NCBI GenBank assembly: GCA_944386985.1
Contig: CALXDD010000009.1
Location: forward strand, 23,192 to 87,191
Origin: an uncultured Oscillospiraceae bacterium
Lineage (GTDB): Bacteria; Bacillota; Clostridia; Oscillospirales; Oscillospiraceae
DNA: 64,000 bases
Direction of reading: 5' to 3'
Under the pieces are notes generated by a model. It was not told the origin of the DNA, did no database searches, and saw nothing but the letters and a program-made list of their open reading frames with translations. A program made the position numbers and the translations under genes. Positions 25,627 through 33,779 of this stretch are shown here, one piece after another. Numbering within the stretch: position 1 is the first letter of the stretch; each line of letters begins with the position of its first letter.

Positions 25627-28581
25627 ATGTCTGAACTGATGATTCCCATTCCCTTCCGGGAACTGATGACCTGGATCACCACAGAATATAACAAAGAGGG
25701 CTCCGTCTTCGGCGTCCATCGTCCCTATATTGCCGGGGAGAAAAAGCTGCCCATCTTCAACAATGAGACCATCGAAACCCCCTTCGGCCCCGCCGCCGGA
25801 CCCAACACCCAGCTGGCTCAGAACATCATCGCCTCCTACTTCGGCGGCGCCCGGTTCTTTGAGCTGAAAACCGTCCAGAAGATGGACGGCGCGGATCTTG
25901 CCGCCTGCGTCAACCGACCCTGCATTCTGGCGGAGGACGAGTGCTACAACTGCGAGTGGTCCACCGAGCTGTATGTCCCCCAGGCCTACGAGGAGTATGT
26001 GAAGGCCTGGTGCGCCTGCAAGATCCTGGCCAAGGTCTACCACCTGGGCGACCCCAACGGCTTCATCTTCAACATGTCCGTGGGCTACGACCTGGAGGGC
26101 ATCAAGGGAGAAAAGGTCGACAAGTACCTCACCGAGATGAAGGATGCCTCCAGAACCCCCATCTTCCAGGAGTGCATCAAGGTCCTCAAGGAGTTCTTCC
26201 CCCAGGAGGCCGCCTTCATCGATACCATCACCCCCTGCGTATCCGACAGCGTCACCGTCTCCACCCTCCACGGGTGTCCTCCCGATGAGATCGAGCGCAT
26301 TGCCTCTTACCTCATCACCGAGAAGCATCTGCACACCTTCGTCAAGTGCAACCCCACCATTCTGGGCTACCAGTCCGCCCGAGGCATTCTCGACTCCATG
26401 GGCTACGACTATATCGCCTTCGATGAGCACCACTTCAACGAGGACCTGCAGTATGCCGATGCCATTCCCATGTTCCGCCGCCTTCTGAAGCTGGCTGGGG
26501 ACAACGGTCTGGAGTTTGGTCTGAAGCTCTCCAACACCTTCCCGGTGGATGTGAAGAACCACGAGCTGCCCAGCGAGGAGATGTATATGGCGGGCAAGAG
26601 CCTCTTCCCCCTGACCATCGAGATGGCCCGGCGGATCAGCAAGGAGTTCGGCGGAAAGCTGCGCCTGAGCTACTCCGGCGGCGCCGATTTCTTCAACATT
26701 GACCGCCTCTTCGCCTGCAACATCTGGCCCATCACCATGGCCACCACCGAACTGAAGCCCGGCGGCTACCAGCGCTTTAAGCAGATCGGCGAGAAGCTGG
26801 AGATGATGCCCTTCCACCCCTTCACCGGCGTGGACGTGGGCAAGGTGGAGGCGCTGGCTGAGGCCATCCGTACTGACAAGCACCATGTGAAGGCCATCAA
26901 GCCTCTGCCCCGGCGGAAGCTCTACACCAAGGTGCCCCTCATCGACTGCTTCACCGCCCCCTGCAAGGGCGGCTGCCCCATCGGCCAGGACATCCCCGAG
27001 TATATCGAGCTGTGCCGCAAGCACAAGTATGCCAAGGCCCTGGAGGTCATTCTGGAGAAGAACCCCCTGCCCTTCATCACCGGCACCATCTGCGCCCACC
27101 ACTGCATGGACAAGTGCACCCGGAATTTCTACGATAACTCTGTCCAGATCCGGGCCACCAAGCTGGTGGCAGCGGAGCGGGGCTACGACAAGGTGCTGCC
27201 CACGCTGAAACCCGCCCTCCCCGTCACCGACGGGAGGAAGGTGGCCATCATCGGCGGCGGCCCCACCGGCATGGCGGCAGCCTACTTCTGCGGCCGGGCC
27301 GGCATCCCCACCACGATCTTTGAGCGTGAGGCCACTCTGGGCGGCATCGTCCGCCAGGTGATCCCCTCCTTCCGCATCAGCGACGAAGCCATTGAGAAGG
27401 ATGTCGCCCTCATGAAAAAGATGGGCGTGGAGGTGAAGACCAACACGGTGGCTCCCTCTGTGGAGGACCTGAAGGCCCAGGGCTACACCCATATCCTCTT
27501 CGCCATCGGCGCGTGGAAGCCCGGCCGTCTTGACATCCCCGGCAATGTGAAGGGCGTCATCAGCTGGATGAAGGACGTGAAGAGCGGCAAGGTGGAGGAG
27601 CTTGGCCATGTGGCCGTCATCGGCGGCGGCAACACCGCTATGGACGCTGCCCGTCTGGCCCTCCGGGCCGGGGCCAAGAGCAGCACCCTGGTCTACCGCC
27701 GCACCAAGAAGTATATGCCCGCCGACGCAGAGGAGCTGGAGCTGGCCATTGCCGATGGCGTGCAGTTCCTGGAGCTGGTGAGTCCCGTGGAGCAGAAGGA
27801 TGGCAAGCTCCTGTGCAAGAAGATGGTTTTGGGCGAGCCCGACGCCTCCGGCCGCCGCAGCCCCGTGGAGACCGATGAGACCGTCACCATCGACTGCGAC
27901 ACGGTAATCTCCGCCGTGGGTGAGAAGGTAGACAGCGAGATGCTGGTCTCCTACGGCGTGGAGGTGGACGCCAAGGGCCGTCCCGGCTTTGCCACCAACA
28001 TCCCCGGCGTCTACGCCGCGGGCGACGCCCTCCGGGGTCCCGCCACGGTGGTGGAGGGCATCTCCGATGCCGCCGGCTTTGCCGAGGCGGTGATCGGTAG
28101 CGCTCATGAGGTCAAGATTCCCCATGTCGCCCACGCTACCCGGGAGGATGCCATCGCCAAGAAGGGCATCCTCTGCGAGAGCGCCAAGTGCGAGGGCGAC
28201 CGCTGCCTCACCTGCAACGTGGTGTGTGAGTGCTGCGCCGATGTGTGCCCCAACCGTGCCAACGTGGTCATCAAGCTGCCGGATGGGCGGCCCCAGATCC
28301 TCCATGTGGACCGGATGTGCAACGAGTGCGGCAACTGCACCGTGTTCTGCCCCTATGACAGCTCCCCCTACCGGGATAAGTTCACCCTCTTCCACGACCG
28401 GGCAGGCTTTGATGAGAGCAAGGAGAACAATGGTTTCCTGCCCCTCGGCGGCCAGAAGGTGCTGGTACGCCTGAACGGCAATGTGATGGAGGCCGACCTG
28501 GATGAGACCAACGACCTGCCCGCTGAGATCGAGGTGTTCATTTACACCGTTCTCACCGGCTACCGCTATCTGCTTGGATAA
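25627..28581 (+). CDS. ygfK: YgfK-type FAD/Fe-S oxidoreductase
   Basis: A 984-residue redox protein annotated in relatives as putative selenate reductase subunit YgfK. It has an N-terminal TIM-barrel part resembling dihydropyrimidine/dihydroorotate dehydrogenase (CILAEDECYNCEW, VSTLHGCPPDEIE). The GltD-like middle has Fe-S cysteines CKGGCPIGQDIPEYI, an FAD site AIIGGGPTGMAAAYF and an NAD(P)H site VIGGGNTAMDAARLA. C-terminal ferredoxin motifs include CNECGNCTVFCPYDSSPYRD. Start 25627 follows GAGGAGGAAA. In the anaerobic purine cluster it is thought to transfer electrons to a ring intermediate. The reaction is unproven. Confidence 0.9.
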   Translation: MSELMIPIPFRELMTWITTEYNKEGSVFGVHRPYIAGEKKLPIFNNETIETPFGPAAGPNTQLAQNIIASYFGGARFFELKTVQKMDGADLAACVNRPCILAEDECYNCEWSTELYVPQAYEEYVKAWCACKILAKVYHLGDPNGFIFNMSVGYDLEGIKGEKVDKYLTEMKDASRTPIFQECIKVLKEFFPQEAAFIDTITPCVSDSVTVSTLHGCPPDEIERIASYLITEKHLHTFVKCNPTILGYQSARGILDSMGYDYIAFDEHHFNEDLQYADAIPMFRRLLKLAGDNGLEFGLKLSNTFPVDVKNHELPSEEMYMAGKSLFPLTIEMARRISKEFGGKLRLSYSGGADFFNIDRLFACNIWPITMATTELKPGGYQRFKQIGEKLEMMPFHPFTGVDVGKVEALAEAIRTDKHHVKAIKPLPRRKLYTKVPLIDCFTAPCKGGCPIGQDIPEYIELCRKHKYAKALEVILEKNPLPFITGTICAHHCMDKCTRNFYDNSVQIRATKLVAAERGYDKVLPTLKPALPVTDGRKVAIIGGGPTGMAAAYFCGRAGIPTTIFEREATLGGIVRQVIPSFRISDEAIEKDVALMKKMGVEVKTNTVAPSVEDLKAQGYTHILFAIGAWKPGRLDIPGNVKGVISWMKDVKSGKVEELGHVAVIGGGNTAMDAARLALRAGAKSSTLVYRRTKKYMPADAEELELAIADGVQFLELVSPVEQKDGKLLCKKMVLGEPDASGRRSPVETDETVTIDCDTVISAVGEKVDSEMLVSYGVEVDAKGRPGFATNIPGVYAAGDALRGPATVVEGISDAAGFAEAVIGSAHEVKIPHVAHATREDAIAKKGILCESAKCEGDRCLTCNVVCECCADVCPNRANVVIKLPDGRPQILHVDRMCNECGNCTVFCPYDSSPYRDKFTLFHDRAGFDESKENNGFLPLGGQKVLVRLNGNVMEADLDETNDLPAEIEVFIYTVLTGYRYLLG

Positions 28582-28584
28582 GAG

Positions 28585-29250
28585 ATGATGGATCAGCGAG
28601 AGCGTGTTCGCCGCTATCTTCTGTTTCTTATCGGGCTGGCGGTGAACGCCCTGGGCGTCGCCTTTATCTCTCGGGCGGCCCTGGGGACCTCTCCCCTGTC
28701 CAGTCTCGCCTTTGTACTCAGTCTCAGTACGCCGCTGACTCTGGGGACATATACGGTCCTTTTCAACACCGTGTTCCTCATCGGAGAGGCCTTGGTACGC
28801 CGGACCTTCACGCTGAGCCAGGCCATCCAGCTGCCCTTCACGGTGCTCTTCAGCGGCTGCATTGACCTTTTCATGTGGCTCATTCCCACTCAGCTCAACG
28901 GCCCCTACCCTATGAAGGTGCTGTATCTGGTGGTGGGCTGCCTGCTGTTGAGCCTTGGCATCTCTTTTGAGGTGTTCGGCGGAGTGGTAATGCTCCCCGG
29001 CGAGGCGCTGGTCCGGGCCGTATCCCAGCGGTGGAACATCCCCTTCCACCGGGTGAAGGTGGTATTTGACAGCGCCATCACCGTGCTGGCGGCGCTGCTG
29101 GCCCTGAAGGTCTTCGGCCGTCTCAACGGCGTGAAGGAGGGCACTGTGGTGGCCGCCCTGGTGGTTGGCCAGCTGGTAAAGATGTACTCCAGGCTTCTGG
29201 GGCCCTCCATGGAGCGCTTTTGTACGGTTGGCGCCTCCCATACTGTTTGA
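28585..29250 (+). CDS. YczE/YyaS-family membrane protein
   Basis: A 221-residue integral membrane protein with five or so helices. The opening LFLIGLAVNALGVAFISRAALGTSP (in part) and the central ISFEVFGGVVMLPGEALVRAVS are typical of the YczE group. Members are of unknown function and are often called transporters. Its ATG is 3 nt after the ygfK stop, so it is in the ssnA operon and could handle a purine-pathway metabolite. A terminator follows. Confidence 0.82.
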   Translation: MMDQRERVRRYLLFLIGLAVNALGVAFISRAALGTSPLSSLAFVLSLSTPLTLGTYTVLFNTVFLIGEALVRRTFTLSQAIQLPFTVLFSGCIDLFMWLIPTQLNGPYPMKVLYLVVGCLLLSLGISFEVFGGVVMLPGEALVRAVSQRWNIPFHRVKVVFDSAITVLAALLALKVFGRLNGVKEGTVVAALVVGQLVKMYSRLLGPSMERFCTVGASHTV

Positions 29251-29263
29251 TTTCCTGTATAAG

Positions 29264-29310
29264 AGATGCCGCCGCGGAAGTGTTTTCTACGGCGGCATCT
29301 TTTCTTCTTT
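29264..29310 (+). terminator. Intrinsic terminator of the ssnA operon
   Basis: AGATGCCGCCG (29264-29274) pairs with CGGCGGCATCT (29290-29300), followed by TTTTCTTCTTT. Confidence 0.9.
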
Positions 29311-29373
29311 CTGTTCTCTCTGATCTGGGAATAGATCTTTATTTCCGCTGACGATAGGTTCTTCTTCTCCTTT

Positions 29374-29904
29374 GGCCGACGGTGTATTGTCCGGTGTCAT
29401 GCCTCCGGCGGGTGACTTTTCTCACCAAAGAAAAGTCACCAAAAGTTGGCTTAGAACCTATGGTTCTAAGAATTCCTCTCCTGACGTGGAACGATAGTCC
29501 CCCTGACTATCGTTGCTTCTGTTGCCTCCGACGCTCCGTTGACGGGTCCGGTGCAGTCTAATACCGCGCTTCGGCGCGCTCCCCTGTTGGGTAGACGATG
29601 GCACTTTCGGCTACCGCTTCTTCTACATCTGAATCGTTGCGGCGTTGGTAAGTCTTACAGTATCGGAGGTTGCAGAGACCTCAACAACCGCCAGGGCAGC
29701 GCGCCGAAGCGCGGAAACAGGGGAACCCGCTCACCCCGCTGCTGCGTCAGAGGCACCAAGCCCCCAATAGAGCACCAGGACAAACAGTACACGTCAGGAG
29801 AGGAGTCCTTAGAACCATAGGTTCTAAGCTGATTTTTGCCTACTTTTGTTCAGCGACAAAAGTAGGCCGCCGGAGGCTCATACACCAAACGGTACACCGT
29901 CGGG
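29374..29904. repeat. 530-bp non-coding element with long inverted-repeat arms
   Basis: Left arm 29374-29488 and right arm 29790-29904 are imperfect inverted copies. Both contain, from outside in, CCGACGGTGTA, GCCTCCGGCGG, a local hairpin (GGTGACTTTTCT/AGAAAAGTCACC at 29411-29440; GCCTACTTTTGT/ACAAAAGTAGGC at 29838-29867), the palindrome CTTAGAACC-TAT-GGTTCTAAG (29450-29470 and 29808-29828) and CTCTCCTGACGTG. Nested inside are a hairpin AACGATAGT/ACTATCGTT and an inverted pair CCGCGCTTCGGCGCGC (29564-29579 and 29699-29714). I see no credible gene in it. It resembles a dispersed, non-autonomous palindromic repeat. Confidence 0.8.
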
Positions 29905-30004
29905 CGCCGACAAAACCAACCAGGCCAACGTCAGCAAACCAACAGGCCCCATCCCAGCCAGATGGACAAAAAACATCTCCCCTATGGATATCTGATTTTG
30001 GCTA

Positions 30005-30013
30005 TGCTATAAT
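30005..30013 (+). promoter_or_regulatory. Extended -10 promoter of hyuA
   Basis: TGC-TATAAT (TATAAT at 30008-30013) with a poor -35, about 85 nt before hyuA. A weak -35 with an extended -10 is common at activator-dependent or moderate promoters. Confidence 0.55.
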
Positions 30014-30073
30014 GATTTTAATCAAAACAAATAACGACCGCCGGGGAGACGGCAGCTGTTTCCCCGCTCCACA

Positions 30074-30086
30074 CTTGTGATACAAG
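30074..30086. promoter_or_regulatory. Candidate GntR operator over the hyuA ribosome site
   Basis: CTTGT-GAT-ACAAG is a perfect inverted repeat with the TTGT-N3-ACAA core seen at many FadR/VanR-type GntR sites. It overlaps the AAGGAGG of hyuA. The GntR-family gene at 31498 is the obvious candidate binder. Confidence 0.45.
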
Positions 30087-30096
30087 GAGGCAATCC

Positions 30097-31464
30097 ATGA
30101 AAACATTGCTCAAAGGCGGCCGGGTAGTTTCCGGCCACGGGGCTATCCAGGCCGATGTCCTTTTGGATGGCGAGAAGATCCTGGCTGTAGGCGGCGGCCT
30201 GGAGGGTGACCGGGTGGTGGACTGCACCGGCAAGCTTCTCTTCCCTGGCTTCATCGACGCCCACACGCATTTCGATTTGGAAGTAGCCAACACCATCACT
30301 GCCGACGACTTCGCCACCGGCAGCCGCGCAGCCCTTCGGGGCGGCACCACCATGGTGGTGGACTTCTCCGCACCCGACAAAGGCGACACCCTCCACGACG
30401 GTCTCGCCCGCTGGCACCAAAAGGCCGACGGCAAAACCTCCTGCGACTATGGCTTCCACATGACCATCGACGACTGGAACCCCACCATCTCCCGGGAAAT
30501 TGGTGAGATGATGGAGGAGGGCGTTTCCTCCTTCAAGATGTATATGACCTACCCTGCCATGATGATCCCCGAGGACCAGATGTATGAGGCTCTCCTCCGG
30601 CTGAAAGAGGTGGGCGGCATCGCAGGCGTCCACTGCGAAAACCACGGCGTCATCAATGCTCTCATTGCCAAGGCCAAAGCAAAAGGCGCCATAGGCCCCT
30701 CCTCCCACCCCCGTACCCGGCCCAATCCCCTGGAGGCTGAGGCAGTAAGCCACCTCCTCCGGATGGCCCAGGTAGCCGACTGCCCGGTGATCATCGTCCA
30801 CCTCTCCACAAAGGAAGCCATGGAGGAGGTTCGGGCCGCCCGGAAGCGTGGCCAGACCGTCTATGTGGAGACCTGCCCCCATTACCTCCTCTTAGAGGAC
30901 AGTGTCTACGACGACCCGGACTACCTAAATGCCGCCAAATTTGTCTGTGCGCCCCCCATCCGGAAGAAGGCGGATCAGGAAGCCCTGTGGGAGGCCCTCC
31001 GTACCGGCGAGATCCAGACCGTCTCCACTGACCACTGCTCCTTTACTCTCAAGCAGAAGGAGATGGGCCGGGAGGACTTCACCAAAATCCCAGGCGGCCT
31101 CCCCGGTGTGGAAACCCGGGGCCTCCTCCTCTACTCCGCCGGCGTGGCGGAGGGCCGGATCACCCTGGGGGATATGTGCCGTGTCCTCAGTGAGAATCCC
31201 GCCAAGCTCTACGGCTGTTGGCCCCGGAAGGGCGTTATCGCCCCCGGCAGTGACGCAGACATTGTGGTCTATGACCCGGAGGGCGAAACCCTCCTCACCG
31301 CCGCGGACCAGGCCATGAACGTGGACTACAGCCCCTACGAGGGCTATCGCTGCGCCGGACGGATCGACAAGGTATTTCTCCGGGGCACTCTGGCAGTGAA
31401 CGGCGGTCAGGTGGTTCTGGAGAATGCCGGTCAGTTCATTCCCCGAGGCAGAAATCAGCTCTAA
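30097..31464 (+). CDS. hyuA: Dihydropyrimidinase/hydantoinase-family amidohydrolase
   Basis: 455 residues. The metal-binding GFIDAHTHFD (H-x-H near residue 58) and GGTTMVVDFSAP are followed by SSFKMYMTYP, whose Lys is the carbamylated metal bridge in this family, then HCENHG and VSTDHCSF with further ligands. The enzyme opens cyclic amides such as dihydropyrimidines, hydantoins or allantoin-like rings. In the anaerobic purine cluster it is the ring-opening hydrolase. The start follows ACAAGGAGGCAATCC. It is transcribed with the GntR gene 33 nt downstream. Confidence 0.92.
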   Translation: MKTLLKGGRVVSGHGAIQADVLLDGEKILAVGGGLEGDRVVDCTGKLLFPGFIDAHTHFDLEVANTITADDFATGSRAALRGGTTMVVDFSAPDKGDTLHDGLARWHQKADGKTSCDYGFHMTIDDWNPTISREIGEMMEEGVSSFKMYMTYPAMMIPEDQMYEALLRLKEVGGIAGVHCENHGVINALIAKAKAKGAIGPSSHPRTRPNPLEAEAVSHLLRMAQVADCPVIIVHLSTKEAMEEVRAARKRGQTVYVETCPHYLLLEDSVYDDPDYLNAAKFVCAPPIRKKADQEALWEALRTGEIQTVSTDHCSFTLKQKEMGREDFTKIPGGLPGVETRGLLLYSAGVAEGRITLGDMCRVLSENPAKLYGCWPRKGVIAPGSDADIVVYDPEGETLLTAADQAMNVDYSPYEGYRCAGRIDKVFLRGTLAVNGGQVVLENAGQFIPRGRNQL

Positions 31465-31497
31465 TCCCATCACTTCAACAACAAAAGGAGGGGCTTC

Positions 31498-32205
31498 ATG
31501 CCAATCCCTCAGCAAGAGAACCCGGTGAACCGTCAGTCCACCCGGGACGTCATCTATCAGGCCCTGCGGGACTGGATCATCCAGGGTGAACTGCAGCCCG
31601 GAGAGAAAATCAACGATGCTGAACTGGCCCGCCATTTTCACGTCAGCCGCACGCCGGTGCGGGAGGCCTTCCAGCTGCTGGAGAGTCAGAAACTGATCCG
31701 TGTGGTCCCTGGCCGCAGCACCACTGTCACCGAGATCGACAAGGTGGACTTAGAGAAGTGCTATCGCCCCCTGGCGGAGATCCAGGCTCTGGGCGCAAAA
31801 ATAGCGGTGGAATTTCTGACTGAGGAGCAGCTCTCGCAGCTGCAGGCCATCCTGGACCGGTCCGACAGAGCCTGTGCCGAAAACGACGCGCAGACTGCTA
31901 TTTCCTGCGATGCGGATTTCCACGCCATTATCATGGCCGCCGCCGGCAACGAGTATCTGATCGATTTCTCCGATCTCATGCTGCTGCACATCCAGCGCAT
32001 CAAATACCACTTCTTCCACTGTGACCGGATGCGCCGTGCCTCCGTCCAGCAGCACAAGGAAGTACTGGCCGCACTCCGCTCCCGGGACGGCGAGGCCGCC
32101 GCCCAGCGGATGCGCAGCCACTGGCTCAGCGCCATGGAGAGCAGTATCCGGGATGTGGCCGACAGTACCCGGGCAACTTCACCAGTAGAAAGCACTGAAA
32201 TTTAG
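31498..32205 (+). CDS. GntR-family regulator with FCD domain
   Basis: 235 residues. The N-terminal winged helix (QALRDWIIQGELQPGEKIND; HVSRTPVREAFQLLE) is the GntR signature. The all-helical FCD ligand domain (about residues 90-215) has the metal-site pattern with D-A-D-F-H-A and the C-terminal QHKEVLAALRSRDGEAA. Start 31498 has AAAAGGAGGGGCTTC. It sits between hyuA and ygeY and probably senses a purine-pathway acid. TACAATATTGTA just after its stop and the site before hyuA are candidate targets. Confidence 0.9.
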   Translation: MPIPQQENPVNRQSTRDVIYQALRDWIIQGELQPGEKINDAELARHFHVSRTPVREAFQLLESQKLIRVVPGRSTTVTEIDKVDLEKCYRPLAEIQALGAKIAVEFLTEEQLSQLQAILDRSDRACAENDAQTAISCDADFHAIIMAAAGNEYLIDFSDLMLLHIQRIKYHFFHCDRMRRASVQQHKEVLAALRSRDGEAAAQRMRSHWLSAMESSIRDVADSTRATSPVESTEI

Positions 32206-32212
32206 TAGTTCC

Positions 32213-32224
32213 TACAATATTGTA
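32213..32224. promoter_or_regulatory. Perfect 12-bp palindrome TACAATATTGTA
   Basis: It lies 8 nt after the gntR stop and about 30 nt before the ygeY promoter. Its ACAA/TTGT half-sites, in inverted order relative to the hyuA site, suggest regulator binding, though AT-rich palindromes also arise by chance. Confidence 0.35.
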
Positions 32225-32230
32225 TGGAAA

Positions 32231-32275
32231 AAGCGCCCCTGTCTTTGGAGATTCTTGACAGGGGCGCCTTTTTGC
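32231..32275 (+). terminator. Terminator of gntR, overlapping the ygeY promoter
   Basis: AAGCGCCCCTGTC (32231-32243) pairs with GACAGGGGCGCCTT (32257-32270), followed by T. Its 3' arm also contains the TTGACA of the next promoter. Confidence 0.88.
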
Positions 32276-32283
32276 ACTATGAT
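32255..32283 (+). promoter_or_regulatory. Promoter of ygeY embedded in the gntR terminator
   Basis: Consensus -35 TTGACA (32255-32260), exactly 17 nt, -10 TATGAT (32278-32283). A GCGATAT/ATATCGC inverted repeat (32285-32291 and 32297-32303) sits at the expected start site and could be an operator. Confidence 0.8.
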
Positions 32284-32524
32284 AGCGATATGCAATATAT
32301 CGCGTATCGGATATCGTCAAAAGTCCTATAAAGCCGCCGGTCCCTCCCTTTGTCTTCTGCCATTTCGCACATTGACGTGGGAAGAAAATCCGTGTATCGT
32401 ATTGGCATCGAAAGACGACGGTGCCTTGGACCTGGTGGTTGGGCGCCGTCGCCTTTTTGTTGCTTTTGGGGAGGAATTCTCTCCCCAAGATAAGAAAACC
32501 AGCGTGTGAAGGAGGCTCATCAAC
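32284..32524 (+). promoter_or_regulatory. Attenuator-like leader of ygeY
   Basis: The leader of about 235 nt contains CGACGGTGC (32416-32424) pairing with GCGCCGTCG (32443-32451, one G-U) and followed by CCTTTTTG, a terminator-like hairpin about 65 nt before ygeY. A second hairpin TTGGGGAG/CTCCCCAA (32466-32473 and 32481-32488) follows. No gene is seen here. Confidence 0.6.
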
Positions 32525-33700
32525 ATGAACAGAGAGGAACGCTTGGTACAGTTTTGCCGGCAGCTGCTGCAGCTGCCCAGCCTTTCCGGCCAGGAGGAGC
32601 AGGTGGTCCGCTGCATTGAAAAAACCATGAAGGAATATGGTTTTGACAAGGTAGAGATCGACCGCTACGGCAGCATTGTAGGCACCATACAGGGCAAGCG
32701 CCCCGGTAAGACCGTGGTGATGGATGGCCATATCGATACCGTCCCCATTTCCGATCCCTCCCAGTGGACCCACGACCCCTACGGTGCGGAGGTAGTAGAT
32801 GGGAAAATCTACGGCCGCGGAGCCTCCGACATGAAGGGCAGCGTGGCCGCCATGATTTCCGCCGCCGCCCATTTCGCCGAGGACACCGGTAAGGATTTCG
32901 CCGGCAAAGTCTGTGTCAGCTGCACCGTTCATGAGGAATGCTTTGAGGGAATCTCTGCCCGCGAGGTAGTGAAGAACACCCACCCCGACTTCGTCATCAT
33001 CGGCGAGGCCACCTCCACCACCCTGAAAATCGGCCAGCGCGGCCGTGCGGAGGTGGTTGTGGAAACCGATGGCGTCACCTGCCACTCCTCCAACCCGGAG
33101 AAGGGCGTCAATGCCGTCTACCACATGTGCGCCGTCATCGACGAGATTCGAAAGATCGAACCCAGCACCCATCCCATGCTGGGTAAGGGTATCCTGGAAC
33201 TGACAGACATCATCTCCTCCCCCTACCCCGGGGCCTCCGTGGTGCCGGGCCTCTGCCGGGCCACCTTCGACCGCCGCACCCTGGTGGGCGAGACAGAGGA
33301 GTCCGTACTGGCCCCCGTTCAGGCGGCCATTGACCGGGTGAAGGAGCGCATCCCCAACCTGAAGGCCCGGGTTTATCTGGCAAAGGGCAGCGAGAAGTGC
33401 TGGACCGGCGACACCATCGAGGCCAAGCGGTTCTTCCCCGCCTGGGCTCTGAAGGAGGACGATGAGCTGGTGGTGAAGGCCCTGGCGGGCCTCAAGGAGG
33501 CCGGCATCGACGCGCCCCTTTCCCACTTTGCCTTCTGCACCAACGGCAGCTCCTTCTGCGGTGAAGCGGGCATCCCCACGGTGGGCTTCGGTCCCTCTTT
33601 GGAGAGCCTGGCGCATGTGGTGGACGAGTACATTGAGATCGATCAGCTCACCCGGGCCTGCAAGGGCTTTGAGGGCATTTTAAGAAACCTCTGCAAGTAA
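32525..33700 (+). CDS. ygeY: YgeY-type M20 family metallohydrolase
   Basis: 391 residues. Metal ligands are in MDGHIDTVP (H, D), GRGASDMKG and HEECFEG (catalytic Glu pair), with the M20 dimerisation lid following and FCTNGSSFCGEAGIPT near the C-terminus. YgeY of the purine cluster is related to amidohydrolases and deacetylases such as carbamoyl- or allantoate-type hydrolases. The exact substrate is inferred. The start has GAAGGAGGCTCATCAAC. It has its own promoter and leader, so it can be controlled apart from hyuA-gntR. Confidence 0.9.
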   Translation: MNREERLVQFCRQLLQLPSLSGQEEQVVRCIEKTMKEYGFDKVEIDRYGSIVGTIQGKRPGKTVVMDGHIDTVPISDPSQWTHDPYGAEVVDGKIYGRGASDMKGSVAAMISAAAHFAEDTGKDFAGKVCVSCTVHEECFEGISAREVVKNTHPDFVIIGEATSTTLKIGQRGRAEVVVETDGVTCHSSNPEKGVNAVYHMCAVIDEIRKIEPSTHPMLGKGILELTDIISSPYPGASVVPGLCRATFDRRTLVGETEESVLAPVQAAIDRVKERIPNLKARVYLAKGSEKCWTGDTIEAKRFFPAWALKEDDELVVKALAGLKEAGIDAPLSHFAFCTNGSSFCGEAGIPTVGFGPSLESLAHVVDEYIEIDQLTRACKGFEGILRNLCK

Positions 33701-33779
33701 TCTTACCTCTTTCCCAGCGAATTCCTGCAAAGTTGAGAAGTGTTGGGTCGTGTTTGACTCAAAGCGAAAGGAGTATCGT

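Noticed and set aside
25567-29241. Long open frame on the minus strand opposite ygfK (over 1,200 codons).
   Set aside because: GC-rich codon bias produces stop-free antisense frames. The + strand has clear domains and ribosome sites, while the antisense sequence has no recognisable motif.
29539-29820. Short + strand open frames inside the inverted-repeat element as a transposase remnant.
   Set aside because: No DDE, HUH or RAYT-like motif; the sequence is better explained by nested palindromes.
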